A stretch of DNA of 24,963 bases from Acidimicrobiales bacterium (GTDB taxonomy: Bacteria > Actinomycetota > Acidimicrobiia > Acidimicrobiales > CADCSY01). Positions within the stretch are counted from its first letter, which is position 1. Every line of letters begins with the position of its first letter. Location: assembly GCA_030447125.1 (NCBI GenBank), contig JAUJLZ010000001.1, forward strand, positions 28,413-53,375, in the 5' to 3' direction. The translations under genes and the position numbers were made by a program. The notes beneath the pieces were generated by a model. It was not told the origin of the DNA. It ran no database searches and was given only the letters and a program-made list of their open reading frames with translations. Shown one piece after another: positions 13,845 through 21,304 of this stretch.

Positions 13845-14054
13845 TCACGCTGCCCGCACGCCGTCTTCGTCTACCCGGCGGATGGACACGACGTCGGCGG
13901 TGCGGAAGCTGGCCAGGCGCACGCTCCAGGAGTCGACCACCCGGCGGCCGGCGTCGGTGCTGAAAAAGGTCGTGAGGGGACCCTCGAGCTGGTAGGTGTC
14001 GGCCCCGACCACCATGTGGCTGTCCCCGTCGCAGATCGTCACCTCGTAGCCCAT
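13845..14054 (-). CDS. small conserved-looking protein, function unknown
   Basis: 69 residues from ATG 14054, beginning MGYEVTICDGDSHMVVGADT. The upstream in-frame part is arginine/proline-rich, antisense to the second glycosylase and unlikely to be coding. The protein looks like a small beta-sheet domain (EVTICDGDSHMVV, YQLEGPLTTFF, VVDSWSVRLASF, ADVVSIRRVD) with one Cys and no signal or membrane segment. I do not recognise the family. It lies tail to tail with the ArfB-like gene (12 bp gap) and divergent from the second glycosylase. No good Shine-Dalgarno sequence or -10 box was found. Confidence 0.55.
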   Translation of the reverse strand: MGYEVTICDGDSHMVVGADTYQLEGPLTTFFSTDAGRRVVDSWSVRLASFRTADVVSIRRVDEDGVRAA

Positions 14055-14169
14055 GGGGCCATCATGGAGGCGACGGCCTGGGGGCATCCAGAGGGAGAAC
14101 CCTGTGGATTTCGAGGGGACGACGGGGGAGTGTGAGGGGACGGGCGAGCCGGCGATCGGGGAGCGCCAG

Positions 14170-14826
14170 ATGCCTGACATGGCGGCCATCGAGGGCGACC
14201 TGGTGCGCCGGACGCCGGCCCTGGCCGGCCTGGTCGAGCGCTGCGGTCCCTGCACGCTGGTTTCCCGCCGAGGCCCGATCTCAGATCATTTCGAGGCCCT
14301 GGCCTCGGCCATCGTCCACCAGCAGCTCGCGGGACGGGCCGCAGCAGCCATATGGGGCCGAGTGCGCACCCTGGCGCCCGACGGCTTCGTCGCCGAGCAC
14401 CTTGTCAGCCTGGGACCGGAGGCCTTGCGGGCGGCCGGGCTCTCGAGGGCCAAGGCGGCGGCGATGACCGACCTGGCCCGCCGGGTGGCCGATGGCTCGC
14501 TCGACCTCGCCGAGGTGGCCCGCCTCGACGACGAGGAGGTGGTGGCCAGGCTGGGTGCGGTTCGGGGCATCGGGCCCTGGACGGCGCAGATGTTCCTGAT
14601 CTTCACCCTTGGCCGGATCGACGTCTGGCCCACGGGCGACCTCGGTGTCCGTCGGGGCTACGCCCTGATCCATGGCCTCGACACGACGCCCACCCCTGGC
14701 GATCTCGAGGCCATGGGTGATCGCTACCGTCCGTGGCGCTCCGTCTTGGCCTGGTACTGCTGGCGGGCGCTGGACGAGCTTCCGGCTGCTGACCGGGCCT
14801 TGTCACACCTACCTACTGGTCGGTAG
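14170..14826 (+). CDS. DNA-3-methyladenine glycosylase 2 family (HhH-GPD), copy 2
   Basis: 218 residues from ATG 14170, which has GGGGAG eight bases upstream. This is a short glycosylase with little more than the helix-hairpin-helix GPD fold: HFEALASAIVHQQLAGRAAA, RAKAAAMTDLARRVADG, the hairpin AVRGIGPWTAQMFLIFTLGR, and DVWPTGDLGVRRGYAL with the catalytic Asp in GD. It ends in YRPWRSVLAWYCWRALDE, a motif usual in this family. No N-terminal TBP-like domain, unlike the copy at 12434-13357, so the two are not a recent duplication. It removes alkylated bases. Its last codons overlap the promoter and operator of the desaturase gene downstream. Confidence 0.9.
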   Translation: MPDMAAIEGDLVRRTPALAGLVERCGPCTLVSRRGPISDHFEALASAIVHQQLAGRAAAAIWGRVRTLAPDGFVAEHLVSLGPEALRAAGLSRAKAAAMTDLARRVADGSLDLAEVARLDDEEVVARLGAVRGIGPWTAQMFLIFTLGRIDVWPTGDLGVRRGYALIHGLDTTPTPGDLEAMGDRYRPWRSVLAWYCWRALDELPAADRALSHLPTGR

Positions 14827-14835
14827 GATAGGAGG
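14800..14835 (+). promoter_or_regulatory. desaturase promoter, leaderless
   Basis: TTGTCA (14800-14805) and TAGGAT (14824-14829) are 18 bp apart and match the sigma-70 consensus at 5/6 and 4/6 positions. The -10 ends 6 nt before ATG 14836, so the mRNA probably starts at the ATG. The adjacent GGAGG touches the ATG with no spacer and therefore cannot act as a normal ribosome binding site. Confidence 0.65.
14810..14825. promoter_or_regulatory. TetR-type operator-like palindrome
   Basis: TACCTACTGGTCGGTA is an imperfect 16-bp palindrome; 14 of 16 bases match the symmetric form TACCGACCGGTCGGTA, a pattern typical of TetR-family operators. It fills most of the spacer between the -35 and -10 boxes, an ideal place for repression. 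No TetR gene lies in the window. The repressor type is inferred. Confidence 0.5.
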
Positions 14836-15768
14836 ATGGATCGAGACACCGACCTGCTCCACGAGATCTCTCCCGTCGCCGAGCAGCTTCTCGAGCGGCA
14901 CCTCGAGCATGCCCGGGAGTGGTTCCCCCACGAGCTGGTGCCCTGGAGCCTCGGGCGCGACTTCGAGGACGGCGAGGAGTGGGACCCGGCCCAGGCACCC
15001 ATGGACGAAGCCGTGCGCAGCGCCCTGTTCGTCAACCTCCTCACCGAGGACAACCTCCCGCACTACTTCCGCACCATCAACGGTCTCTTCGGGATCGACG
15101 AGGCGTGGGGGGCGTGGTCGAAGCGATGGACGGCCGAGGAAGGCCGGCACGCCATCGTGATACGCGACTACCTCACCGTCACCCGCAGCGTCGACCCCGT
15201 CGCCCTGGAGCGGGGGCGGATGGCCCAGGTGAGCCGGGGCGAGGTACCCGAACCCGAGACGGTCGTCGACGGCCTCGTCTACGTCACCCTCCAGGAGCTG
15301 GCCACGCGCATCTCGCACGGCAACACCGGTCGCCTGTTGGCCGACCGGCGAGGGAGAGAGATCATGGCCCGGGTGGCAGGCGACGAGAACCTCCACCACG
15401 TCTTCTACCGCGACGCCACATCGGCCGTGCTGGAGATCGACCCCTCCGCCGTGGTCCTGGCCGTCGACCGCCAGGTACGGGGCTTCGAGATGCCCGGGAC
15501 CGGCATCCCCAACTTCGCCACCCACGCTCGAGCCATCGCCAACGCCGGCATCTATGACTTCTCCAACCACTACGAGCGGATCCTGCACCCCGTCGTGCTC
15601 GAGCACTGGGGCCTGGAGTCCATCGAGGGCCTCAGCCCCGAGGCCGAGGAAGCCCGGAAGCGGGTGGTGGCCTACATCGCCCGGGTGGGCAAGGCCGGGC
15701 GGCGGGTCACCGAGCGTCGCCAGCACGCCAGCGAAGCTCGGGAAGGGCGCACCCCCGCGATGGCCTGA
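14836..15768 (+). CDS. acyl-ACP desaturase (stearoyl-ACP delta-9 desaturase family)
   Basis: 310 residues of the soluble diiron acyl-ACP desaturase family (mycobacterial DesA1/DesA2 type). It inserts a cis double bond into acyl chains carried on ACP, using O2 and reduced ferredoxin. The iron ligands can be followed in order: Glu in LLTEDNLPHYF, the EExxH motif in TAEEGRHAIV, Glu in TLQELATRISH, and the DExxH motif in AGDENLHHVFYRD. A basic C-terminal tail (KAGRRVTERRQHASEAREG) extends past the core. The start ATG 14836 is supported by the leaderless promoter directly upstream. A repressor-type palindrome lies between -35 and -10, so expression is probably controlled by lipid state. Ends 5 bp before the convergent adenylate kinase gene. 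Confidence 0.93.
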   Translation: MDRDTDLLHEISPVAEQLLERHLEHAREWFPHELVPWSLGRDFEDGEEWDPAQAPMDEAVRSALFVNLLTEDNLPHYFRTINGLFGIDEAWGAWSKRWTAEEGRHAIVIRDYLTVTRSVDPVALERGRMAQVSRGEVPEPETVVDGLVYVTLQELATRISHGNTGRLLADRRGREIMARVAGDENLHHVFYRDATSAVLEIDPSAVVLAVDRQVRGFEMPGTGIPNFATHARAIANAGIYDFSNHYERILHPVVLEHWGLESIEGLSPEAEEARKRVVAYIARVGKAGRRVTERRQHASEAREGRTPAMA

Positions 15769-15773
15769 CCCAG

Positions 15774-16448
15774 TCACGCCTCGTCGATCGCCGGTATGCG
15801 GGTGCGTACCGCATCCAGCAGGCGGTGGTGGACGTCGTCGGGGTCGCCCTCGCCGTCGACGCGCACCAGAATGCCCTTGTCGTCGAGCCATTCCAGAAGT
15901 GGACCCGACTCGCGGTCGTAGGTGGCCAGGCGACGGTGGATGGCCTCGTCGGTGTCGTCGGTGCGGCGGGTCACGGGGCCTCCACACCTCTCGCACGTCG
16001 TGGTCTCGGCTTCGCCGGGGCCAGCCCGGGAGGTGGCGCCGCACTCCTGGCACACCCGCCGGGCGGCGAGGCGGGGCAGGACCACGCTGGTCGGGACGTG
16101 CAGTTCGACAGCCACGTCGGCGGCCCGATCCCCCAGTACCTCGAACAGGGCCTGGCCCTGGGCCAGGGTGCGGGGAAAGCCGTCGAGCAGGTAGCCGCTG
16201 GCCCGGGCGTCCTTTCGGGTCAGGCGCCGGGCGACGAGCTCGAGGACCAACTCATCTGGAACCAGCCGTCCGGTGTCGAAGTAGGTCGCCGCCTGGCGGC
16301 CGAGCTCGGTCCCCTGGGCCGCCTCGGCCCGGAACAGGTCGCCCGTGGACACGTGGGGAACCGCCAGGCGCGCCGCCAGGCGTGCGCACTGCGTTCCTTT
16401 GCCCGCTCCCTGTCGGCCGAGGACGATCAGCCGGGTTCTGTCCAACAT
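15774..16448 (-). CDS. adk: adenylate kinase, zinc-LID type
   Basis: 224 residues from ATG 16448, preceded by AGGGGA. The longer frame is rejected because it adds a non-homologous stretch. P-loop GRQGAGKGTQ (about 11-20; the usual second Pro is Arg-Gln here), HVSTGDLFRAE for AMP binding, GYLLDGFPRTLAQ, and a long LID with four cysteines in two CxxC pairs (VCQECGATS and TCERCGG) that should bind zinc. Converts ATP + AMP to 2 ADP. Actinobacterial adk normally lies in the ribosomal secY-adk-map cluster; here it stands alone between a desaturase and a TPR gene, so this may be a second copy. TACCGT at 16484-16479 is a possible -10 box. Confidence 0.9.
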   Translation of the reverse strand: MLDRTRLIVLGRQGAGKGTQCARLAARLAVPHVSTGDLFRAEAAQGTELGRQAATYFDTGRLVPDELVLELVARRLTRKDARASGYLLDGFPRTLAQGQALFEVLGDRAADVAVELHVPTSVVLPRLAARRVCQECGATSRAGPGEAETTTCERCGGPVTRRTDDTDEAIHRRLATYDRESGPLLEWLDDKGILVRVDGEGDPDDVHHRLLDAVRTRIPAIDEA

Positions 16449-16530
16449 CGTTTCCCCTGCCACCGGTTCGGTCGAGGAACGGTAGCGGACCCCCGAGGCT
16501 TCCCCTCCAATCTGGCACGTCGTGGTGGTC

Positions 16531-17442
16531 ATGAGCCAACATCGAGGGGTGAAGCGAGGCGACCCGAGGTCGCGCCTGGCAGCACTGGAGGGGGCCGCCC
16601 GGCGCGAGGGGCCGGATCAAGGTGTGGCCCTGCTTGCTCTCGGTGCGGCCCTGCGGTCAGCCGGGCGGCCCGGAGAAGCCCTTGATGTCCTGCACGAGGC
16701 CCGAACCGTGTTGGGGGCGGGACGCCTGGTGCGCAAGGTGGCCTCGTGCGACCGGCTCCTCGGTTTGACGCTGCACGACCTGGGCCGGCCCGACGACGCC
16801 ATCGATCGACTGCAAGCGGCCTGTCGAACCCGCACCGACGCCGGCCCGGTGGCCGCACTGGCCGCCTGCGAAGCCGACCTGGCCCGGGTCCTGCGCAACC
16901 TCGGTCGCCCCGAGGAGGCCCTCGACCACCTCCGTCGAGCCGTCGAGGGCTTCCGGAACGCCGGCATGGAGATCGAGGTTGCCGTGATCACCCACAACGC
17001 CGGCGTCGTGCTCTATGGCCTCAGCCGCCTCGAGCACTCCCTCGAAGCGCTCCTGGCCGCCCGGGCGGGCCTGGCCAGCGGCGGCCGCAAGCTCGATCTG
17101 GCCGCGTGCGAGCACAACCTCGGGTTGGTGCTCCACGACCTCGGCCGACCGACCGAGGCGGCGATTGGCCTGCGCAGCGCCCTGTCGGCCTTCCACGAAG
17201 CCGGCCGCCGTCGCGAGGCGGCCTCTTGTGCCCACGCCCTGGCCACCTCCCTGCACGCCGGCGGCGAGCACGAGGATGCCCGCACGGCGCTGGAGCGGGC
17301 CCGGCGTTGGTCCGCCGATCTCGGTGACCGGGTCGAGGTGGAGGCATGCGACCACGCCCTCGGCGTCCTTCGCCGCGAGCTGGAACGGGCCCGGGACGCG
17401 GGGCGGATCGTGGGCCGTGGCGCCCGCCCCGCACCTGCTTGA
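16531..17442 (+). CDS. TPR-repeat protein
   Basis: 303 residues made almost wholly of about six helix-turn-helix repeats with a 40-residue period. Repeated motifs include LGAALRSAGRPGEALDVLHE, LGLTLHDLGRPDDAIDRLQ, LARVLRNLGRPEEALDHLRR and LGLVLHDLGRPTEAAIGLRS, the tetratricopeptide pattern of the TPR_12 type. No signal peptide, membrane helix or catalytic domain. Start ATG 16531 is preferred over the GTG codons just before it. It is divergent from adk (82-bp gap). TPR proteins act as scaffolds for protein-protein contact; the partner is unknown. The 3' end shares a hairpin with the convergent gene. Confidence 0.85.
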   Translation: MSQHRGVKRGDPRSRLAALEGAARREGPDQGVALLALGAALRSAGRPGEALDVLHEARTVLGAGRLVRKVASCDRLLGLTLHDLGRPDDAIDRLQAACRTRTDAGPVAALAACEADLARVLRNLGRPEEALDHLRRAVEGFRNAGMEIEVAVITHNAGVVLYGLSRLEHSLEALLAARAGLASGGRKLDLAACEHNLGLVLHDLGRPTEAAIGLRSALSAFHEAGRRREAASCAHALATSLHAGGEHEDARTALERARRWSADLGDRVEVEACDHALGVLRRELERARDAGRIVGRGARPAPA

Positions 17443-17463
17443 GCTGACCCTGGCCGTCAGCTC
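17441..17463. terminator. bidirectional terminator-like hairpin
   Basis: GAGCTGAC (17441-17448) and GTCAGCTC (17456-17463) form a perfect 8-bp stem with a 7-nt loop. It spans both convergent stop codons (TGA 17440-17442 plus; TGA 17459-17457 minus), a compact arrangement that could end both transcripts. No T tract. Confidence 0.55.
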
Positions 17464-18794
17464 GGACAGCGGGATTCCAACACCGGATCGGACCAGGACC
17501 AGTCGAGGACGTGGGCCTCGACCACGGAGGGGACGGGCAGCTCCGCTCCCGGCGGAAGGACCACCCGCCACTCGGCCACGCCTCCCGAGGGGACGGCCAG
17601 AGGGGTGGCCACGTCGGCGATGGTGACGCCTGCGTCGTCCTCGCCCGCGCTGACATCGAGGTCTCGGACGACGAGGTCGGCCTCGGAGGGGTTGGTCACG
17701 GTGCCGCGAACCTCCACGCTGGCCTCGGCCATGACGTCGAGCAGGCTCCGGGACGCGGCCGGCACGAGCCGGCTGTCGACCACGATCGCTTCGGGGGCAC
17801 CGGCGGGACAGCCGCCTTGCCCATCCTCTCCAGCAGAGACCGATCCTGGACCAGGCGCCGAGGAGGGGTCAGGTCCCAACCGCGGGCCCGGACGTGGGGA
17901 TGGGCGGGCCAGTGGCGGGTCGGAGAGCACCTCGGATGCGAGCGCATCGGGCCCGGGCGACGTGGGGGGCGCGTTGTCAGATGACCGGTCGGGCGCCCCT
18001 TCGGCGCCAGCGCCCGCTGTCGCGTCCCCTCCTTGGGTCGACCTCGGGAGGACGGAGGGTGCGGCCGGGCCAGTGGGCGACGGCGTCGGGCCATCCTCCA
18101 CCAGGGCGAGAGCGTGGTCGGTCGCCACCGTCGAAGGGGTGGTGGCCCAAGGGGCTCGACCGGTCGATGAGGGTGCCCCGGCAACGGTGCGCACGCTGGA
18201 GGGCTCACCGGAAGGGGATGCAGTCGCCCACATGACCACGAAGGCGGCCCCGGCTCCCGCCAGCACCCGTTGCAGCACCCGGCTGCGGTTGCTCTCGCCC
18301 CGACCTCGACGCCGTTGCGCCGGCCCCGGATCGGGGAGGACCGTGCGGCCACCTCCACGGGGGGACGTACGACGCTCGCTGCTGCGGTCGTCGAGCACGG
18401 TGGCCACGTTGGCCAGGAACCCCGTCAGGCGGAAGCCGCCGACGTGCGCCGGCGACGTGCTCGCCACCACCACCATCTCCCCGATGCTGTCCACCACCTC
18501 CACCGCCATCAGGGCGGCGAGGAGCTCGCGGCCACGGGCTGGGGCGACGCCGAACTCGCCGGCGAGGGTCTCGAAGGGCAGGCGAAGCCTTCCGTCGGCA
18601 TCGGCGTGGTCGACGAGAAGACCGAGCAGGCTCAGGGCCTCGAGCCGGTCGCGCCGGGCCACGCCGGAGACCAGCAGACGGGCTGAAGCGGTGCCCACCA
18701 GGTCGTCGTCGATCGGGCCCCAGCCGGTGCCGGTCGGGTTTCCCGCCCCCGCACCGCCCCCTCTCCTCACGGCTCTCCTCACCCGGTCCTCCAT
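17457..18794 (-). CDS. predicted membrane-spanning protein: cytoplasmic winged-helix-like region, one TM helix, extracytoplasmic beta domain
   Basis: 445 residues, family not recognised. Residues 46-110 look like a winged helix: RLEALSLLGLLVDHADADG, RLPFETLAGEFGVAPARGRE (helix-turn-helix-like) and a wing with GEMVVVAS. A basic stretch (RRRGRGESNRSR, 161-172) precedes one hydrophobic helix (174-192, VLQRVLAGAGAAFVVMWAT). By the positive-inside rule the N terminus is cytoplasmic. Residues 193-325 are a Pro/Ser/Thr/Gly-rich disordered linker. Residues 326-445 form a beta-rich domain (ASVEVRGTVTNPSEADLVV, GGVAEWRVVLPPGAEL) similar in style to FxLYD/Ig-like domains. C329 and C443 at its two ends could form a disulfide. 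This layout resembles membrane-bound regulators such as CadC/ToxR types. The start overlaps the GDPD gene by 16 bp. Confidence 0.75.
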   Translation of the reverse strand: MEDRVRRAVRRGGGAGAGNPTGTGWGPIDDDLVGTASARLLVSGVARRDRLEALSLLGLLVDHADADGRLRLPFETLAGEFGVAPARGRELLAALMAVEVVDSIGEMVVVASTSPAHVGGFRLTGFLANVATVLDDRSSERRTSPRGGGRTVLPDPGPAQRRRGRGESNRSRVLQRVLAGAGAAFVVMWATASPSGEPSSVRTVAGAPSSTGRAPWATTPSTVATDHALALVEDGPTPSPTGPAAPSVLPRSTQGGDATAGAGAEGAPDRSSDNAPPTSPGPDALASEVLSDPPLARPSPRPGPRLGPDPSSAPGPGSVSAGEDGQGGCPAGAPEAIVVDSRLVPAASRSLLDVMAEASVEVRGTVTNPSEADLVVRDLDVSAGEDDAGVTIADVATPLAVPSGGVAEWRVVLPPGAELPVPSVVEAHVLDWSWSDPVLESRCPS

Positions 18795-19558
18795 TGGCCA
18801 CGCCCTTCGAGCACAGCCTTGAGAACCGTAGGTCGGTCGGTCATGAGCCCGTCGACTCCGAGGTCGAGCAGGCGTTGCACCTCGTCCGGCTCATCGACCG
18901 TCCACACATGGACCTGCAGGCCCCGCTGATGCGCCTCCTCGACGAGTTGGGCATCGGTGACGATCACGCCTCGGGCTGACACGGGGATCTGGACGCACGC
19001 CGCCGGCAACCGCCAGGGGGGCAGACCCCTTGCTGCGAGCCAGAGCCGGGCCACGCCGAAGGGTCCGAGTGACCGGCACAGCTCGGGGCCCACCGTTCGG
19101 CCCAGTTGGGCGAGGCGCCGTTCGGAGAAGGAGCCGACTGCCACCCGGGACACGGACCCTGTCCGCCGCAACACCTCGGCCAGGGGGCCGACCGCAGCGT
19201 CGTGTTTGGGGTCGATGTTGATCCGTACCTCGGGCCACGTCCCGAGAAGGTCCTCCAGGAGGGGAATGGCGTGGTCGCCGGCAACTCGGGCCTGGCGGAC
19301 GATCGACCACGGGAGGTCCTCGATGCGACCGCTGTGGTCGGTCATCCGGTCGAGATCGTCGTCGTGGAAGGCCACCACCACCCCGTCGGCAGTGGCGTGC
19401 ACGTCGGTCTCCAGGTAGCGGTAGCCGAGCGAGACGGCGTGCTCGAAGGCGACCATGGTGTTCTCGGGGTGCTCGGCGCCCCCACCCTGGTGGGCGAAGG
19501 CGAGAGGACCGGGATGGTCGAGGAAGGGCCAGGACGAGGGGGGCATGGCGTCGCTCAC
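18779..19558 (-). CDS. glycerophosphodiester phosphodiesterase (UgpQ/GlpQ-like, cytoplasmic)
   Basis: 259 residues of the GDPD TIM-barrel family, which releases glycerol-3-phosphate from deacylated phospholipids. Motifs: FAHQGGGAEHPENT (the HRG...PENT catalytic start, with Gln for Arg as in many actinobacterial members), YLETDVHATADGVVVAFHDD (metal-binding Glu/Asp and catalytic His), INIDPKHD (metal-binding region) and VHVWTVDEPDEVQRLLDLGVDGLMTDRP at the C terminus. No signal peptide, so it is cytoplasmic. The GTG 19558 start has no Shine-Dalgarno sequence; ATG 19546, four codons in, is an alternative. It is divergent from the SirB1-like gene, and the membrane-spanning gene begins within its last 16 bp. 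Confidence 0.92.
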   Translation of the reverse strand: MSDAMPPSSWPFLDHPGPLAFAHQGGGAEHPENTMVAFEHAVSLGYRYLETDVHATADGVVVAFHDDDLDRMTDHSGRIEDLPWSIVRQARVAGDHAIPLLEDLLGTWPEVRINIDPKHDAAVGPLAEVLRRTGSVSRVAVGSFSERRLAQLGRTVGPELCRSLGPFGVARLWLAARGLPPWRLPAACVQIPVSARGVIVTDAQLVEEAHQRGLQVHVWTVDEPDEVQRLLDLGVDGLMTDRPTVLKAVLEGRGQWRTG

Positions 19559-19604
19559 GCTACCCCTCGCACCCGGCGGGAGCCGGAGCGAATGTGGCAG
19601 TCGC

Positions 19605-19610
19605 TACCGT
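19605..19610 (+). promoter_or_regulatory. -10 box for SirB1-like gene
   Basis: TACCGT ends 7 nt before GTG 19618, so the mRNA is probably leaderless. This selects 19618 over the in-frame GTG codons at 19594 and 19609, both of which would lie upstream of or inside the box. Confidence 0.5.
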
Positions 19611-19617
19611 GATCCCA

Positions 19618-20412
19618 GTGGACCCGACCGCCCGCTTCATCGCCTTGGTCCGCCAACCAGAGGCGACCATGCCGCTCGACGAGCTCGCCCTGCTCATCGC
19701 CGCCCACGCCCGCCCCGGCCTCGACATGGCCGCCGAGCAGGCCCGCCTCGACGAGTTGGCCGACGGCGTCGGCGAGCGCTGCGTCGAGTCCCTGTGCCGC
19801 CACCTCTTCGTGGACAAGGGCTTCGCCGGCAACCACGACGACTACTACGACCCCGCCAACTCCTATCTCGACGAGGTGCTGGAGCGGCGCCTCGGCATAC
19901 CCATCTCCCTCGGCGTGGTCATGATCGAGGTGGGCCGGCGGGCGGGGATCGATCTGGTCGGGGTCTCCATGCCCGGGCACTTCCTGGTGCGCAGCACGGG
20001 GGAGTCGGGGGATGACGTGCGCCTCCTCGATCCCTTCGACGGTGGTGCCTCCCTCGATCGGGCCGCCTGCGAAGGGCGCGCCCGCAAGCTCTTGGGCCCC
20101 GCCGTCGCGTTCGACCCCGCGTTCCTTGCCCCGGTGGGCCCCCGGACGATCGTGGCCCGCATGCTGGCCAACCTGGACGCCATCGCCGCAGCCCGAGGCG
20201 ACCGAGCCATGTTGGCCTGGGTGGTGCGCCTCCGGGCGGCCATGCCCGGCGCCCCGGCGGTCCTGCAACGTCGCCTGGCCGGGTCTCTGGCCGCCTCGTG
20301 TCGCTTCGCCGAGGCCGCCGACGTGTTGGAGCGACTGGCCGCGACCGAACCCGGGGGCGAGCCCGGCGACACCCTGGCTGCCGCCCGCCGTCTGCGCGCC
20401 CGTCTCAACTAG
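19618..20412 (+). CDS. SirB1-family transglutaminase-like protein
   Basis: 264 residues. The transglutaminase-like core 2 / SirB1 signature is visible: LCRHLFVDKGFAGNHDDYYDPANSYLDEVL, then LGIPISLGVVMIEVGRRAGI and GVSMPGHFLVR, followed by LLDPFDGG. The transglutaminase Cys is replaced by Ser (PISLG), and the His of MPGHF is present, as usual in this family; members are probably not active proteases or transglutaminases. The C-terminal third is helical, with a TPR-like pair (LAGSLAASCRFAEAADVLERL), again normal for SirB1-type proteins. Role unknown. The start is set by the -10 box. It begins the plus-strand run 19618-22419. Confidence 0.88.
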   Translation: MDPTARFIALVRQPEATMPLDELALLIAAHARPGLDMAAEQARLDELADGVGERCVESLCRHLFVDKGFAGNHDDYYDPANSYLDEVLERRLGIPISLGVVMIEVGRRAGIDLVGVSMPGHFLVRSTGESGDDVRLLDPFDGGASLDRAACEGRARKLLGPAVAFDPAFLAPVGPRTIVARMLANLDAIAAARGDRAMLAWVVRLRAAMPGAPAVLQRRLAGSLAASCRFAEAADVLERLAATEPGGEPGDTLAAARRLRARLN

Positions 20413-20434
20413 GCCTCGTGCGTCCCCTCCCGGC

Positions 20435-21283
20435 GTGAGCGACCCCGTCACCGCCTTCGTGCTGGGCGGCGCCGGCAACATGGGGGCGATCCAGCTGGGG
20501 ATGCTGCGAGCCCTGCTGGAGCGGGGGATCACGCCCGACCTGGTGGTGGGGTGCTCGGCGGGAGCGCTGAACGGTGGGGCCATCGCCTCGGCGCCGACGC
20601 TGCAGACCCTCGCCCGGCTCGAAGCCCTCTGGCAGGGCATCACCCGCAGCGATGTGTGGCCCACGGGCGGCGCAACCAGCGTGGTGCGCCTCCTTCGGCG
20701 GGGCTCGGCCCTCAACGGGAACGAGGGCCTGCGCCGGGTGGTCGAGCGCTTCCTTCCCGACGCGACCTTCGCCGACCTGGCCGTGCCCTTTGCCTGCGTG
20801 GCCACCTCGCTCGACACCGGGCGTGAGCGTTGGTTCGACACCGGCTCGCTGACCGAAGCAGTCCTGGCCTCGTCAGCCCTGCCGGTGCTCCTCCCCCCCG
20901 TGGAGATCGACGGCGAGCTCTTCGTCGACGGCGCCACCGTCAACGTGGTTCCCCTGGCCAAGGCCCTGGAGCTGGGAGCAACCCGTCTGTTCATCCTGCA
21001 ACTGAAGGATCTTGAAGCCGCGCCCCGACACCCCCGTCGCCCGCTCGACGTCCTGCAGCGTTGTTTCGCCATCTCCCGGAACTTTCGCTTCGTCCACGAG
21101 CTGGCCACGCTTCCTGCGGGCATCGAGGCCCACGTGTTGCCATCGATCCCCTGGCCCCGCTTTCGCTACGACGGCTTCAGCCGCACCTCGGAGATCGTCG
21201 AGCGCACCCACGCTGCCGCCGCCGCTTACCTGGATGGGCACGGCATCGGCAGGGTGCCCGCCGAGCTCCCGACGGATCCCTGA
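20435..21283 (+). CDS. patatin-like phospholipase
   Basis: 282 residues from GTG 20435, 22 bp after the SirB1-like stop. The open frame reaches much further upstream, but that part lies in another frame of the SirB1-like gene. Patatin fold motifs: FVLGGAGNMGAIQLGML (glycine-rich oxyanion loop), VVGCSAGALNGG (GxSxG nucleophile) and FVDGATVNVVPL (the Asp of the Ser-Asp dyad, in DGA rather than the common DGG). The catalytic dyad is complete, so lipid acyl hydrolase activity is likely. No signal peptide or membrane helix, so it is a cytoplasmic or peripheral membrane enzyme. Together with the nearby GDPD and desaturase it suggests a lipid-turnover neighbourhood, though not one operon. Confidence 0.9.
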   Translation: MSDPVTAFVLGGAGNMGAIQLGMLRALLERGITPDLVVGCSAGALNGGAIASAPTLQTLARLEALWQGITRSDVWPTGGATSVVRLLRRGSALNGNEGLRRVVERFLPDATFADLAVPFACVATSLDTGRERWFDTGSLTEAVLASSALPVLLPPVEIDGELFVDGATVNVVPLAKALELGATRLFILQLKDLEAAPRHPRRPLDVLQRCFAISRNFRFVHELATLPAGIEAHVLPSIPWPRFRYDGFSRTSEIVERTHAAAAAYLDGHGIGRVPAELPTDP

Positions 21284-21291
21284 GCGACCGG

Positions 21292-21297
21292 TAGGGT
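21292..21297 (+). promoter_or_regulatory. -10 box for DUF3151 gene
   Basis: TAGGGT ends 7 nt before ATG 21305, another leaderless arrangement. No clear -35 box. Confidence 0.45.
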
Positions 21298-21304
21298 GCC
21301 GACC

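Noticed and set aside
19555..21123. 522-codon minus-strand ORF opposite the SirB1-like and patatin genes
   Set aside because: Ser/Arg-rich, no recognisable fold; both plus-strand genes beneath it carry catalytic or family motifs.
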